NCBI RefSeq assembly: GCF_011405655.1
Contig: NZ_AP022829.1
Location: 915,001 to 979,000, forward strand
Length of the DNA stretch: 64,000 bases
Reading direction: 5' to 3'
Source: Adlercreutzia hattorii
GTDB lineage: Bacteria; Actinomycetota; Coriobacteriia; Coriobacteriales; Eggerthellaceae
Shown piece by piece: positions 1 to 8,525 of the stretch (position 1 is its first letter; each line of letters starts with the position of its first letter). The notes beneath the pieces are model-generated. The model saw only the letters and a list, made by a program, of their open reading frames with translations. It was not told the origin of the DNA and did not search any database. The translations under genes were made by a program, and so were the position numbers.

Positions 1-1
1 G

Positions 2-1411
2 GCTCTCGAGCTGCTGCTCATCGCGCTGACGTTGGTGTTTCTTGCGGTGTCGCTGTCCTTGTACCTGTTCGGAGCATTTACCGCCGCGCAGCACGGCGCG
101 GGAAATCCTCTGGGAATCACCTCGTTGGTGGCGTTGTTCGTGTGCCTGGCGCCTACCACCATCGGCGCGCTGCTGTCCGCTATCGGCATTGCCGGCATGA
201 GCCGACTGAATGCAGCCAATGTGCTGGCCACCAGCGGACGTGCCGTCGAGGCGGCGGGTGATGTAGATGTGCTCCTGCTCGACAAAACGGGCACTATCAC
301 GCTCGGCAACCGTCAGGCTGCGGCCTTTCTGCCCGTTGGCGGCGTTAGCGAGCGCGAACTTGCCGATGCGGCTCAGCTGGCAAGCCTGGCCGACGAGACG
401 CCCGAGGGACGCAGTGTGGTGGTGCTCGCCAAGGAGCGCTTCGGCATCCGCGAGCGCGAGTTGGCGCAGTCCGGTTTTGCGGTAGTTCCTTTTACGGCCC
501 AAACGCGCATGAGCGGTGTGGATTTCGAGGGTCACGAGATTCGCAAGGGTGCGGCCGACGCCGTGCGGGCTTACGTGGAAGCGCGCGGGGGCGTCTTTGG
601 CGCGGAGGCGGCCGCCGTGGCCGAGGAGGTGTCTCGATCGGGCGGGACGCCTTTGGTGGTGGCGCGCGATGCGCGCGTGCTCGGCGTCATTCACTTGAAG
701 GACATCATCAAGTCGGGCATTCGCGACAACTTCGCCGACTTGCGCGCCATGGGCATTAAAACAGTGATGGTCACGGGCGATAACCCCCTCACGGCCGCTG
801 CCATCGCCGCTGAGGCGGGGCTTGACGACTTTATTGCCGAGGCCACGCCCGAAGCGAAGCTTGCGGCCATCCGTCGCTACCAGGCCGAGGGGCATCTGGT
901 CGCCATGACAGGCGACGGCACCAACGACGCTCCGGCGCTGGCCCAAGCCGATGTGGCCGTGGCCATGAACTCCGGCACTCAGGCGGCCAAGGAGGCCGGC
1001 AACATGGTGGACCTGGATTCCTCGCCCACCAAGCTCATCGAAATCGTGCGCATCGGCAAGCAGCTGCTCATGACCCGCGGCAGCCTCACCACGTTTTCGA
1101 TCGCCAACGACCTGGCAAAGTACTTCGCGGTCATCCCGGCGCTGCTCGTGCCCCTTTATCCGGGTTTGGAGGTGCTCAACATCATGCATCTGGCCACACC
1201 CGCCTCGGCGATGCTTGCGGCCATCATATACAACGCTCTTATCATCGTCGCGCTCATTCCGCTTGCGTTGCGCGGGGTGAAGTGTCGCGAGGCGTCGCCG
1301 CACCGTCTGCTCGCGCGCAATTTGGCAGTGTACGGCTTGGGCGGCGTGATCGTTCCCTTTGCGGCCATCAAGGCGCTCGATGCGCTCATGGTGTTTGTCG
1401 GCGTTGCGTAA
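2..1411 (+). CDS. kdpB: KdpB, K+-transporting P-type ATPase B subunit (5'-truncated)
   Basis: This is the catalytic ATPase subunit of the high-affinity KdpFABC potassium uptake complex in the inner membrane. The frame is open from base 2, so only the last ~470 residues are present and the start lies upstream of the window. The phosphorylation motif DKTGTIT (the Asp codon is at 281) and the hinge motif [10 protein letters not shown] (from 911) are intact. The hydrophobic C-terminal helices are present to the stop. The pairing with kdpC, kdpD and kdpE downstream confirms the assignment. kdpA is presumably just upstream, outside the window. Confidence 0.97.
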   Translation, partial: ALELLLIALTLVFLAVSLSLYLFGAFTAAQHGAGNPLGITSLVALFVCLAPTTIGALLSAIGIAGMSRLNAANVLATSGRAVEAAGDVDVLLLDKTGTITLGNRQAAAFLPVGGVSERELADAAQLASLADETPEGRSVVVLAKERFGIRERELAQSGFAVVPFTAQTRMSGVDFEGHEIRKGAADAVRAYVEARGGVFGAEAAAVAEEVSRSGGTPLVVARDARVLGVIHLKDIIKSGIRDNFADLRAMGIKTVMVTGDNPLTAAAIAAEAGLDDFIAEATPEAKLAAIRRYQAEGHLVAMTGDGTNDAPALAQADVAVAMNSGTQAAKEAGNMVDLDSSPTKLIEIVRIGKQLLMTRGSLTTFSIANDLAKYFAVIPALLVPLYPGLEVLNIMHLATPASAMLAAIIYNALIIVALIPLALRGVKCREASPHRLLARNLAVYGLGGVIVPFAAIKALDALMVFVGVA

Positions 1412-1491
1412 AGGCATCCGGGCCGCAACATGGCGCCGGCCTTCGTTTGAACCGTTGTGAAGGCAATTTTCGAGAACAGGAAGAACGCATT

Positions 1492-2103
1492 ATGAGTGGA
1501 AAGATGGTGACGCGGTGCTTCGCGAGTGCCCTGGCGTTGTTTATCGCGGCAAGTGTGCTGTGCGGGATCGTTTACCCCTGGGCTGTGACGGGGCTGTCGG
1601 CTATAGCGTTCCCGTACCAGGCGACAGGCTCTATTATCGAGGTCGACGGGGTGAAGTACGGCAGCGAGTTGGTGGGACAGCCCTTTAAGAGCGACACCCA
1701 TTTGTGGGGTCGGCCCACGGTGGTCGACGCCAGCTCCTTCTCCGATGCGGAGGGGCAGCCGCTTTTGTGGTACAGCCCCGAGAACCTCAGTCCCGCGAGC
1801 GACGAGTTTGCCGCGCGAGTGGACGAACGCATACAGCAGGTGCGGGCGGCCCATCCCGACCGTGCCGCGCAGCCCGTTCCAAGTGATTTGGTGACGGTGT
1901 CGGGATCGGGCTTCGATCCGCATATCTCGCCGGCCGCTGCCGATTACCAGGTGGAACGTATCGCTGCGGCAACGGGACGGCCCGAGAGAGAGGTGCGTGC
2001 CATTATTGCTCAGTGCACCGAGTACCCCCTGTTGGGCATTATCGGCGAAGCGCGGGTGAATGTGCTGAAGGTGAACCTCATGCTCGACGGCGTGCTGGAG
2101 TAA
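1492..2103 (+). CDS. kdpC: KdpC, K+-transporting ATPase C subunit
   Basis: This is the small accessory subunit of the Kdp potassium pump, thought to stabilise the complex and help ATP binding. The 203-residue product has one N-terminal membrane helix (about residues 8-32), then the KdpC-typical GSELVGQPF segment and the PSDLVTVSGSGFDPHIS segment. I chose the ATG at 1492, 80 bases after kdpB, because it follows a purine-rich AGGAAGAA ribosome site and gives the normal family length. The open frame extends upstream to 1282, but that part overlaps kdpB and is not KdpC-like. Confidence 0.96.
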   Translation: MSGKMVTRCFASALALFIAASVLCGIVYPWAVTGLSAIAFPYQATGSIIEVDGVKYGSELVGQPFKSDTHLWGRPTVVDASSFSDAEGQPLLWYSPENLSPASDEFAARVDERIQQVRAAHPDRAAQPVPSDLVTVSGSGFDPHISPAAADYQVERIAAATGRPEREVRAIIAQCTEYPLLGIIGEARVNVLKVNLMLDGVLE

Positions 2104-2224
2104 GTGGAGCTTGGCGCGCTTGGAGAAAACCTGAGGGAAACGGATAGCGAATGAGATGCGGCTGAGGAGTGAGGCGTGCTAGGATGCAGGGGCGCTGTCG
2201 GGACGACGCGAAAGGGCAAGTGAC

Positions 2225-5056
2225 GTGGCGGAAGTTCGAGAGAGATGGGAGATCGGCGGCGGCCGCGGCGACCCCGATGCCATCCTACAGCGAATCCGGG
2301 AGGAAGAGGAAGCGGGTGAGGCGGAGCGCTTCGAGGGGCGCGGCCGGCTCAAGGTGTTCTTCGGGTACGCCGCCGGCGTGGGAAAGACCTTCGCCATGCT
2401 CACCGAGGCTCATCATGTCCAAGATGAGGGCGTCGATGTGGCAGTGGGCTACGTTGAGCCGCACACGCGTGCCGACACCCTTGCCTTGCTCGATGGCCTG
2501 GAAGTGCTGCCCGTGAAATCGGTGAAGCACCGAAACGTCGCTTTGCGCGAATTCGACCTCGACGCCGCCCTGAAGCGCCGTCCCCAAGTTGTGCTGGTAG
2601 ACGAGCTGGCGCATACCAATGCGCCGGGGTGCCGCCATCGCAAGCGCTATCAAGATGTCGAAGAGCTGCTCCGTGCGGGTATCGATGTGTACACGACGGT
2701 GAATGTGCAGCATCTCGAGGGGCTTAACGACAAGATTGCCTCCGTGACGGCTGTGGCGCCCTCCGAGCGGATCCCCGACCGCGTTTTCGACGCGGCCGAT
2801 TCGGTCGAAGTCGTCGATTTGGAGCCTGCTGACCTCATCAAGCGCCTGCGTTCGGGCAAAATCTACGCGCCCGAGCGGATCGGGTCGGCGCTTTCGCACT
2901 TTTTCTCGCGATCGAATTTGGCGGCGCTGCGCGAAATTGCCCTGCGTCGCGCTGCCGACCGCCTCACGCGCGCCTCTGCGGCTACGGTGCCGCATGCGGC
3001 TGGCGGCGAAGACGTTTTGGTGCTGGTGACCGCCGATGCGGCGGCGCCGCGAGTTATTCGCGCGGCAGCGGGTATGGCCGAGGCGTTTGGCGGCTCGTGC
3101 ACGGCGCTTGTGGTCGAATCGGGCGGCGAGGGCGTGGAGGGGCGATCGAAAGGCGATGCGGCCCTTGCCCGCTCGATCGCCCTTGCGGAGGAGATGGGTG
3201 CGCACATCGTCACGTTGACGGGGGACGATCCGGTGCAGCCCGTGGCCCTTTACGCCGCAGCGGCGGGTATTCGCCGTATCGTGGTGCCCTCGATGCCCGG
3301 TCGCATCGGCCTGCTCGGATGCGGGGACGTGGCGTCGCGGTTGATGCGGGCCGCTCCCGAGGCCATGGTGACGGCCGTCCCCGCGGTGGACGCCCCCTCG
3401 GTGCTCGAGCGCTTGCGCACCCATGCGAGCTTTCGCCTCACGGCCTCCGATGTTTTTCGAGCGCTTCTCGCGATAGCCGTTGCGACGGCGCTGGGGGAAG
3501 TGGCGTGGCTGGCAAGCCCTACGCCCTCGATCATCCTCATGACCTATCTGCTGGTCGCGCTGCTGCTCGCCACGCGCGCGGATGGTTTTCTGTATGCCGT
3601 GCTTGTGGCGCTGGGCAGTGTCGTGGCCTACAACTTCTTCTTCACGGCGCCGCGCTACACCTTCCATGCCTATAGCCTATCGGCCCCCATCATCTTCGCG
3701 TTTCTGCTGATAGGAACATTGGGGGCCTCATCTTTGGCCATCCGACTGAAGCGTCAGGCGACCACGGCGGCGCGACGGGCCTATCGTACCGAGGTGCTTT
3801 TGGAGAGCAGTCGGGAGTTCCAGGCGGTCGTGAGCCTCGGCGCTTGTTTGGAGACGGCGGCGGCCCAAGTGGTGAAGATTCTCGATCGGCCGGTGGTGAT
3901 GTACCAGGTCGACGGGGCGGCGCATGGCGGCCTCCTTCCGCCGCGGGTCTTCGATGTCCCCGGCAGCGGCGGGGGAGACGCCGAGAAGCTGGATCTCGCG
4001 GCTCCGGGCGAGATGGCTGTTGCGTCGTGGGTCGCCGCCAATGGCGAGGCCGCCGGCGCGACGACGGATACCTTGCGCGAGGCGCGCTGCCTGTACCTTC
4101 CCATTCGTTCGAAGGATCGCGTGTTCGGTGTGGCGGGATTGGTGATGGAGCAAGGCGATGACGACTTCGGCTCCTTCGAGCGCAATCTGCTCGTAGCGCT
4201 GCTTGACGAATGCGGTCAGGAGGCGGAGGCTCTGGCGCTGGCGAGCGAGCGGAAGAACCTCGCCGTCAAGGCCGAGAAAGAGGCGCTGCGCTCGAATCTG
4301 CTGCGTGCCATTTCCCATGATTTGCGAACGCCGCTCACGAGCATCTCGGGCGACGCCGATATGTTGCTCGCCTCGGGGGACGTCCTGGACGAGGCGCAGA
4401 GGAAGCGTTTGACGTCGGATATCCATGAGGACGCGAATTGGCTGATCAATCTGGTGGAAAATTTACTGTCGGTGACGCGGCTCGACGACGGCGACGTCGA
4501 AGTGTCGCGCGCCCCCGAACTGGTTTCCGACGTGCTGGCCGATGCGCTGCGCCATGTCAGTCGCTTTGTGAGCGAGCATCGGCTGACGGTGGAGATCGAG
4601 GATGAGTTTCTCCTGGCTCAGATGGACGGACGTTTGATTGTGCAGGTGGTGGTGAACCTTTTGAACAACGCCATCGCCTACACGCCCGCGGGGTCGTCCA
4701 TTCGCCTCACCGCGCATCGCGAGCGCAGCGCTTCCGGCGATAGGGTGGTTGTCGCGGTGGCCGATGACGGTCCGGGCATCCCTCTCGCCGAGCAAGCGCG
4801 CGTGTTCGATCTGTTCTACCACGGGGGACGGGTGGGCACAGGCTGCGAGGACGGCGAAGGGGGCGATGCGCGTCGAGGAATGGGGCTGGGTCTTTCGCTT
4901 TGCCGCTCTATCTTAAGGGCGCACGGCAGTGATATCGTGTTGCGCGATGCCTATCCGCACGGTTGCGTGTTCTCGTTCGCTCTTCCCGCGGCAGAGCTGC
5001 GCGAAGAGGCTCCGGTTGGCGTCGTCGAGGAAGGGAGTGCGGACGTTGAGCGATAG
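2225..5056 (+). CDS. kdpD: KdpD, osmosensitive K+-channel sensor histidine kinase
   Basis: This is the membrane sensor kinase that controls kdp expression in response to K+ limitation. The product has 943 residues. In order it has the KdpD domain with a Walker-A-like GYAAGVGKT (residues 47-55), a Usp-like domain, a four-helix DUF4118 membrane block (about 408-512), a GAF-like region, a HisKA domain with ISHDLRTPLTS (phosphoacceptor His698) and a HATPase with DDGPGIP. The GTG start at 2225 gives the full KdpD N terminus. It sits 121 bases after kdpC and overlaps kdpE by 11 bases, so kdpDE are translationally coupled. Confidence 0.96.
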   Translation: MAEVRERWEIGGGRGDPDAILQRIREEEEAGEAERFEGRGRLKVFFGYAAGVGKTFAMLTEAHHVQDEGVDVAVGYVEPHTRADTLALLDGLEVLPVKSVKHRNVALREFDLDAALKRRPQVVLVDELAHTNAPGCRHRKRYQDVEELLRAGIDVYTTVNVQHLEGLNDKIASVTAVAPSERIPDRVFDAADSVEVVDLEPADLIKRLRSGKIYAPERIGSALSHFFSRSNLAALREIALRRAADRLTRASAATVPHAAGGEDVLVLVTADAAAPRVIRAAAGMAEAFGGSCTALVVESGGEGVEGRSKGDAALARSIALAEEMGAHIVTLTGDDPVQPVALYAAAAGIRRIVVPSMPGRIGLLGCGDVASRLMRAAPEAMVTAVPAVDAPSVLERLRTHASFRLTASDVFRALLAIAVATALGEVAWLASPTPSIILMTYLLVALLLATRADGFLYAVLVALGSVVAYNFFFTAPRYTFHAYSLSAPIIFAFLLIGTLGASSLAIRLKRQATTAARRAYRTEVLLESSREFQAVVSLGACLETAAAQVVKILDRPVVMYQVDGAAHGGLLPPRVFDVPGSGGGDAEKLDLAAPGEMAVASWVAANGEAAGATTDTLREARCLYLPIRSKDRVFGVAGLVMEQGDDDFGSFERNLLVALLDECGQEAEALALASERKNLAVKAEKEALRSNLLRAISHDLRTPLTSISGDADMLLASGDVLDEAQRKRLTSDIHEDANWLINLVENLLSVTRLDDGDVEVSRAPELVSDVLADALRHVSRFVSEHRLTVEIEDEFLLAQMDGRLIVQVVVNLLNNAIAYTPAGSSIRLTAHRERSASGDRVVVAVADDGPGIPLAEQARVFDLFYHGGRVGTGCEDGEGGDARRGMGLGLSLCRSILRAHGSDIVLRDAYPHGCVFSFALPAAELREEAPVGVVEEGSADVER

Positions 5057-5756
5057 AAACGAGGGCGTTATCCTCGTTGTGGAGGATGACCCGGCGGTGC
5101 GCAATCTGGTTACGTGTGCCCTTGACGTGCACGGCTATCGTTCGCGCGAGGCATCCACGGCTACGGCGGCTCTCGCTGACCTTACGTGCGCGAGGGATGT
5201 CAACCTCGTCATTTTGGATTTGGGACTGCCCGATCGCGACGGGACGGAGGTCATCGGAGCGGTGCGCGGATGGTCGCGCGTGCCGATCATCGTTCTGTCG
5301 GCGCGCCAGGAGGATGCCGATAAGGTGACGGCTCTTGATGCGGGGGCCGATGATTACCTGACAAAGCCCTTCTCAGTTGCGGAGCTGCTTGCCCGAGTGC
5401 GCGTGGCGCTGCGTCGCGTCGCCTTCGACGAGACCGAGGAAGAGGCGGGGGAGACGTATCGCAATGGCGATCTCGCCATCGACTTCGATGCCAAGGTTGT
5501 CGTGAGGGGCGACGACGAGATTCATCTGACTCCCATCGAGTACAAGCTTCTGGTGCTTTTGGCCCACAATACCGGCAAGGTACTCACCCACAACTACATT
5601 CTGAAGGAGGTGTGGGGCGCCGCCCTGGCGAGCGACTTGCCCAGCCTGCGCGTGTTCATGGCCACCTTGCGCAAAAAGATCGAGCCCGATCCTGCCAGCC
5701 CGGTCTATCTCCAAACCCACGTTGGCATCGGCTACCGCATGCTGCGTGTGGAATAG
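5046..5756 (+). CDS. kdpE: KdpE, OmpR-family response regulator
   Basis: This is the cytoplasmic partner of KdpD; once phosphorylated it activates the kdp promoter. The product has 236 residues: a receiver domain with acidic pocket EDD, phosphoacceptor Asp58 in VILDLGLP and the conserved LTKPF lysine, then an OmpR-type winged helix containing LTPIEYKLL. The open frame extends upstream inside kdpD. I place the start at the TTG at 5046, preceded by GGAAGGGAG, because translation from there begins right before the receiver domain (MSDRNEGVILVVEDD). Confidence 0.95.
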   Translation: MSDRNEGVILVVEDDPAVRNLVTCALDVHGYRSREASTATAALADLTCARDVNLVILDLGLPDRDGTEVIGAVRGWSRVPIIVLSARQEDADKVTALDAGADDYLTKPFSVAELLARVRVALRRVAFDETEEEAGETYRNGDLAIDFDAKVVVRGDDEIHLTPIEYKLLVLLAHNTGKVLTHNYILKEVWGAALASDLPSLRVFMATLRKKIEPDPASPVYLQTHVGIGYRMLRVE

Positions 5757-5838
5757 GTTTTCGCTTCTGCCCCATGTTGTCATATACATTGGCGAGCGTT
5801 TGTGTCATACTTCGGGAAACGGAATCGAAGGGGGCGCG

Positions 5839-6924
5839 TTGTTCGGGGAGCTGGTGACAGCCTATCTGTTCTTGGCCGGGGTCGGCGCGGGCGGCGTGGC
5901 CGCGGCGTCTGTGGCCGACCTGCTCTTCGTGCGCGAGCCCTTCGGCGCGGATGTGGTGCCTGACTTCGCTGAGAAGCGCCCGGCTGAGCGCCTGGTTGCC
6001 GGTGTGCTGGCCCTCTCGTGCGGGGCGCTGGCCCTGGGCGCCGGCTGCCTCGCCGCCGACCTCGGACGTGCCGACCGCGTGCTGTCGCTGTTTTTGGCAC
6101 CGCCCGTCACGCTCATGAATCTGGGCGCTTGGGCCGTGGCGCTGCTGACGGCGGTGGCGGCAGCGCTTGCCCTGGCGCGGTTTCTGTACGTGCCCTGGTT
6201 GCGTCGGTGCGCGATGGTGGTCGCGGAGATCGTCGCCTGCGGGCTGGCCGTGGTCGTGGCGGTTTACGCCGGGCTGCTGCTGCAGACGCTTTCCGGGGTG
6301 CGGCTGTGGTCGTCGCCCTGGGTACCGGCGCTCTTCGCACTGTCGGCCGCCTCCTGCGGCTGCGCCCTGCTCATGGCCGGGGCGCTTTTCGTGGAAGGCG
6401 ACGGGAGCGTTCGGAAGGCGGTGCGCAGTGCCGCCCGCGTCGATGTGGTCGTCATCGTGGCGGAGGCGGTGGCGGCCGCGGGGCTTCTCGCCTTCGCGCT
6501 GGGAAGCGATCACGCGGGTGTGCGAGCCTCGGCGACGAGCCTCATGCACGGCCCGGCGGCGCTGCCCTGGTGGGCGGCTTTCGTGGCCTGCGGTCTTGCG
6601 GCGGCGCTCGCCGTGGAAGTCGGCTGCCTTGTTCGCGGGCACGGGCGCTCGCGCTCGGCTGCGAAGGCGGTCGCGAAGGCGTATCCCGCTGCGGCCCTGG
6701 CTCTTGCGGCTGCCCTCGTGCTCGTGGGTGCTCTGGGCCTGCGCGCCGCGGTGGTGGAGGCCGGTGCCCAGCGTCCCTTGGAGCTGCAGGAAGCGGAAGC
6801 CCCCGCTTCCGTACCTTCCGAAAACGAGGAGGCGGCGGGCTTGCGTTCCGCGCCTTCCGCAGAGGAAAGCGGGGGAGAAGGCTCCGCAACGGAAAGAGAG
6901 GACGTGATCCTGTGGTCAAACTAG
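5839..6924 (+). CDS. NrfD/PsrC-like polytopic membrane protein
   Basis: This resembles NrfD-family quinone-interacting membrane subunits of respiratory complexes. The 361-residue product has about eight or nine membrane helices, the glycine-rich first helix FLAGVGAGG, the ADLGR motif after helix two and a loop containing GVRLWSSPWVP, all typical of NrfD. The TTG at 5839 follows AAGGGGG and starts exactly at the first helix. After the last helix there is a ~50-residue Glu/Ala/Ser-rich tail. No iron-sulfur or catalytic subunit is next to it; the stop overlaps the start of a GntR regulator. Its redox partner is therefore unknown. Confidence 0.8.
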   Translation: MFGELVTAYLFLAGVGAGGVAAASVADLLFVREPFGADVVPDFAEKRPAERLVAGVLALSCGALALGAGCLAADLGRADRVLSLFLAPPVTLMNLGAWAVALLTAVAAALALARFLYVPWLRRCAMVVAEIVACGLAVVVAVYAGLLLQTLSGVRLWSSPWVPALFALSAASCGCALLMAGALFVEGDGSVRKAVRSAARVDVVVIVAEAVAAAGLLAFALGSDHAGVRASATSLMHGPAALPWWAAFVACGLAAALAVEVGCLVRGHGRSRSAAKAVAKAYPAAALALAAALVLVGALGLRAAVVEAGAQRPLELQEAEAPASVPSENEEAAGLRSAPSAEESGGEGSATEREDVILWSN

Positions 6925-7454
6925 GCAAGACGATACCTGCCGGGGATTTGTTCGAGCTGGACGCCGCCAGCTCCATTCCCGTCTGGCTTCAGCTGAAGAA
7001 CCGCTTCATCTACCTCATCACCTCGGGGTTCTACCTGCCGGGCGACCAGCTGCCCACGGTGCGGGGCCTGGCCGCCGAGGTGGAGGTGAACTACAACACC
7101 GTGAGCAAGGTGTACCAGAGCCTGGAGGAGGACGGCTACATCGTGTCGAAGCGGCGGCTCGGGGCGTTCGTGGCCGATGTGTCCGACAAGCCCGGCGTCT
7201 CGGCCGAGGTGACGGCGGAGATCGTCACGGCAGAGTACCTCAAGCGCTGCCAGGAGCTCGGCATGTCGCTGGAGGATATCGACGCGCAGTTCACAGCGGC
7301 GCTCGTGGCCGCCAAGGCCAAGCGCGAGAAGGATGGCACAAGCGAAGGAGCAGCCCATGACCCGCAAGAAGCACGGCGCGGACGCCTCGTCAAGTTCCCC
7401 GAGCCCGCAGGAGAGGGCGCCGCAGACGGGCGCGCGGCTGGAAACGGGGCGTAA
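6912..7454 (+). CDS. GntR-family (YtrA-like) transcriptional regulator
   Basis: The product has 180 residues. Residues 10-87 form a GntR winged helix with the signature PIPVW-like start (SSIPVWLQLK), GDQLPTVRGLA and NTVSKVYQSLEEDG. The C-terminal part is short and lacks a FadR or UTRA effector domain, as in the YtrA subgroup, which often regulates membrane transport operons. The GTG at 6912 overlaps the end of the NrfD gene by 13 bases after a GAGAGGA site. The 3' end overlaps the slipin gene by 98 bases, so the last ~33 residues (Gly/Ala/Glu-rich) may be dispensable read-through. Likely autoregulates this cassette (inference). Confidence 0.88.
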   Translation: MVKLGKTIPAGDLFELDAASSIPVWLQLKNRFIYLITSGFYLPGDQLPTVRGLAAEVEVNYNTVSKVYQSLEEDGYIVSKRRLGAFVADVSDKPGVSAEVTAEIVTAEYLKRCQELGMSLEDIDAQFTAALVAAKAKREKDGTSEGAAHDPQEARRGRLVKFPEPAGEGAADGRAAGNGA

Positions 7455-8304
7455 CCGCACCTCTCGCAACGGCGCCGTGGCGTTCACCATCATCGTGTTC
7501 GCCGCCGTTTGCGCGCTGGTGCTCGCCTGCGCCCAGGCCCTCGCGGGCGGCATCGGCCTCGCGGCCCTCGTGATCGCCGTGGTGGTCGGCATCCTGGCCG
7601 CCTCGTCGGTGCACATCGTCATGGAATGGGAGCGCGCCGTGGTCATGCGCTTCGGCCGGTTCAACCGCGTGGCCGGGCCGGGGCTCGTGTTCACGTGGCC
7701 CGTTATCGAGTTCTACACGGTGCGCATCGACCAGCGCGTGGCGGCCACCTACTTCGGCGCCGAGGAGACGCTCACGTCCGACTTGGTGCCCGTGAACGTG
7801 GATGCCGTGGTGTTCTGGATGGTGTTCTCCCCGAAGAAGGCCGCCACGGAAGTGGAGGACTACGTGAGCGCCGTGGCGTGGATGGCCCAGGCCACGCTGC
7901 GGGCGGCCATCGGCCGTGCGAGCCTGGCCGAGGTGGCCTGTCGGCGCGATCAGCTGGATGCCGAGCTGAAAGAGGTGCTGGAGGCGAAGCTGGACGGCTG
8001 GGGGATCGACGTCATAGACGTGGAGGTGCGCGACATCGTGGTGCCCCGCGAGCTGCAGCCGGCGATGGCCGCCGGTGCCATCGCGGCCCGCGAGCGCGAC
8101 GCCCGCATGACCCTGGCCGAGGCGGAGGCGGATATCTCCGACATGCTGAAGGACGCGAGCGCCAGCTATGCCGGAGACCCCGAGGCTATGAGGTTGCGCA
8201 CCATGCATCTGGCCTACGAGTCCGTGAAGCAATCTGGCGGCACGCTCGTCATCCCCAGCGCCTTCAGCGAGGGCTTTGTGCCCGAAGGCGGGGAGAAGGC
8301 CTAG
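7357..8304 (+). CDS. Slipin / SPFH (band 7) membrane protein
   Basis: SPFH proteins oligomerise on membranes and form microdomain scaffolds. The 315-residue product has a basic Ser/Pro-rich N terminus, two adjacent membrane helices (about residues 32-75), then an SPFH domain with ERAVVMRFGRF, PGLVFTWPVIE and DVEVRDIVVP, and an Ala/Glu-rich helical tail, as in slipin/stomatin p18-type proteins. I chose the ATG at 7357, which has AAGGAG six bases ahead; an in-frame ATG at 7333 lacks a site. The gene overlaps the gntR 3' end by 98 bases in another frame, an unusually long overlap. Confidence 0.88.
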   Translation: MTRKKHGADASSSSPSPQERAPQTGARLETGRNRTSRNGAVAFTIIVFAAVCALVLACAQALAGGIGLAALVIAVVVGILAASSVHIVMEWERAVVMRFGRFNRVAGPGLVFTWPVIEFYTVRIDQRVAATYFGAEETLTSDLVPVNVDAVVFWMVFSPKKAATEVEDYVSAVAWMAQATLRAAIGRASLAEVACRRDQLDAELKEVLEAKLDGWGIDVIDVEVRDIVVPRELQPAMAAGAIAARERDARMTLAEAEADISDMLKDASASYAGDPEAMRLRTMHLAYESVKQSGGTLVIPSAFSEGFVPEGGEKA

Positions 8305-8319
8305 CGACCGACGACGCAT

Positions 8320-8334
8320 CTGTGCTACAATGGG
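8320..8334 (+). promoter_or_regulatory. Candidate promoter for the plus-strand structured RNA
   Basis: TGTGCTACAATGGG contains a good -10 (TACAAT, 8326-8331) in the same GTGCTAnnATGG context seen before enolase (53710) and the amidohydrolase (17963). The -35 is weak. It would start transcription near 8338. Confidence 0.5.
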
Positions 8335-8337
8335 CCT

Positions 8338-8450
8338 CGCCTAGAGAACTTGGCCCCGAAGGGCCGGGACGCCCGAAGACGTCCCGGTAGCGAGGGTGCC
8401 TAGTCCTCGCTGTTGTTGGATGACCCGTCACTATGTGGCGGGTCCCCGCT
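8338..8450 (+). ncRNA. Candidate antisense RNA made of four consecutive hairpins
   Basis: No plus-strand ORF fits here. Four stems follow one another: 8352-8356/8361-8365, 8365-8371/8380-8386, 8389-8395/8405-8411 and 8422-8431/8435-8444. The last is a 10-pair stem with a three-base loop, followed by CCCCGCTTTCT, and could terminate the transcript. The RNA would be antisense to the last ~50 bases of the small hydrophobic ORF on the minus strand, which is the layout of Fst/TxpA-type type I toxin-antitoxin loci. Boundaries are approximate; no expression evidence exists. Confidence 0.5.
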
Positions 8451-8525
8451 TTCTAGGGCCAAAAGTGCAACCCCAAGAGTGGCGGCTCCAATCAAAGTCT
8501 GGACTAAGGCCAGGAAAATGCTCAT
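8400..8525 (-). CDS. 41-residue hydrophobic peptide, candidate type I toxin
   Basis: This short minus-strand ORF starts with ATG at 8525. The start is four bases after GGAGGTGAT, a perfect match to the anti-Shine-Dalgarno sequence. The peptide begins MSIFLALVQTLIGAATLG, has one membrane helix (about residues 3-24) and ends in a polar, acidic Ser/Asn tail. Size, single helix and polar tail resemble Firmicutes holin-like/TxpA/Fst toxins; this is analogy, not a homology hit. A possible promoter TTGATT-16-TATTAT lies upstream on the minus strand near 8606-8634. The 3' part is covered by the opposing hairpin RNA. Confidence 0.6.
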   Translation of the reverse strand: MSIFLALVQTLIGAATLGVALLALESGDPPHSDGSSNNSED

